Shown piece by piece: positions 25,318-25,519 of a DNA stretch of 25,519 nucleotides (its first letter is position 1; every line of letters begins with the position of its first letter). This DNA is from Planctomycetota bacterium (GTDB taxonomy: Bacteria; Planctomycetota; UBA1135; UBA2386): NCBI GenBank assembly GCA_016793305.1, contig JAEUHU010000275.1, forward strand, positions 1-25,519, written 5' to 3'. Under the pieces are notes generated by a model that was not told where the DNA came from, did not search any database, and saw nothing but the letters and a program-made list of their open reading frames with translations. Made by a program: the position numbers and the translations under genes.

Positions 25318-25360
25318 GGCCGGCACCATGCCGATCGGGTCGGATGGGCGCAATCGACGT

Positions 25361-25389
25361 TTGACGAGGTGGCGTGTCGCCGGTAGGCT
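25361..25389 (+). promoter_or_regulatory. Sigma-70 promoter for rpmH
   Basis: TTGACG (25361-25366), 17-nt spacer, TAGGCT (25384-25389): the best-spaced promoter in the window. Transcription should begin near 25396, giving a leader of about 56 nt before the ATG at 25452. Confidence 0.65.
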
Positions 25390-25424
25390 CTTCGCCCCCA
25401 ACTGACGAGGTCGCCCGCGCCCTT

Positions 25425-25450
25425 GCGGCAGCGCCTCACGCGAGTGCCGC
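25425..25450 (+). promoter_or_regulatory. Leader hairpin before rpmH
   Basis: GCGGCA (25425-25430) pairs with TGCCGC (25445-25450), and GCG can pair with CGC inside. The stem ends one base before the ATG and no Shine-Dalgarno sequence is visible. It may affect bL34 translation, or be chance in GC-rich DNA. Confidence 0.35.
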
Positions 25451-25451
25451 C

Positions 25452-25519
25452 ATGAAGCTCAAGGTCCGTCGTTCGAAGGTCAAGCGTTTGAAGAAGGTCG
25501 GGTTCCGCACCCGCAGCAA
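25452..25519 (+). CDS. rpmH: Large ribosomal subunit protein bL34 (N-terminal fragment, runs off window)
   Basis: The first 22 codons read MKLKVRRSKVKRL followed by KKVGFRTRS. The very basic composition and the K-x-GFR-x-R pattern match the conserved K-x-HGFR-x-R core of bL34, the small basic protein of the large ribosomal subunit that is usually 44-50 residues long. The N-terminus differs from the usual MKRTYQPS form, which is one hint of a deep-branching phylum. The call rests on a short fragment but is backed by a strong promoter. rnpA and yidC commonly follow rpmH and would be expected beyond the edge. Confidence 0.8.
   Translation, partial: MKLKVRRSKVKRLKKVGFRTRS

Overview
The window is about 25.5 kb of very GC-rich DNA (roughly 70% by eye), densely packed with genes on both strands and with no insertion sequence, prophage, CRISPR array or rRNA/tRNA gene that I can support. 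The best guess for the host is a diderm bacterium of the Planctomycetota. The clues are lpxD and a type II-style secretin (outer membrane with lipid A), a free-standing TPR protein with two RNA-polymerase alpha-CTD modules, a TsaC/Sua5-LMW-phosphatase fusion, HEAT/PDZ secreted proteins and an unusual bL34 N-terminus. The phylum is inference; the Gram-negative envelope is well supported.

Layout: 1-1511 (-) 5'-truncated-by-window secretin gene, divergent from a PtsN-like EIIA (1702-2172, +). Then a large membrane protein with a spermidine-synthase-like domain (2309-4840) overlaps lpxD (4837-5823). A minus-strand TsaC-phosphatase fusion (5906-6970) is divergent from an NtrB/NtrC-type kinase-regulator pair (7056-9148), followed by accA, a sterol-desaturase-family gene, an ECF sigma/anti-sigma pair and a secreted HEAT-PDZ protein (to 13872). 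The minus-strand block 13909-18377 is the classic proteostasis operon tig-clpP-clpX, extended by rlmN. A secreted HEAT-repeat protein (18586-19875, -) is divergent from mnmG (20112-21920, +). On the minus strand lie a TPR/double alpha-CTD protein and ruvA (22000-23923) and a GT4 glycosyltransferase (24025-25317). The window ends in the first 22 codons of rpmH (bL34).

Shared themes are transcription control (sigma-54 activator plus EIIA-Ntr-like protein, ECF sigma/anti-sigma, alpha-CTD protein), protein quality control (trigger factor, ClpXP, a possible arginine phosphatase) and the envelope (secretin, LpxD, AccA, glycosyltransferase).

The points most worth a second look are: (1) the TPR plus tandem alpha-CTD protein next to ruvA; (2) a 14-bp stem ending at the base before the ATG of the HEAT-PDZ gene and covering its ribosome binding site; (3) TAnnnT -10-like boxes placed only 6-11 nt before many start codons, implying widespread leaderless or near-leaderless mRNAs; (4) a YwlE-like P-loop threonine in the TsaC-phosphatase fusion; and (5) a strong hairpin bracketed by 9-bp direct repeats between tig and clpP.
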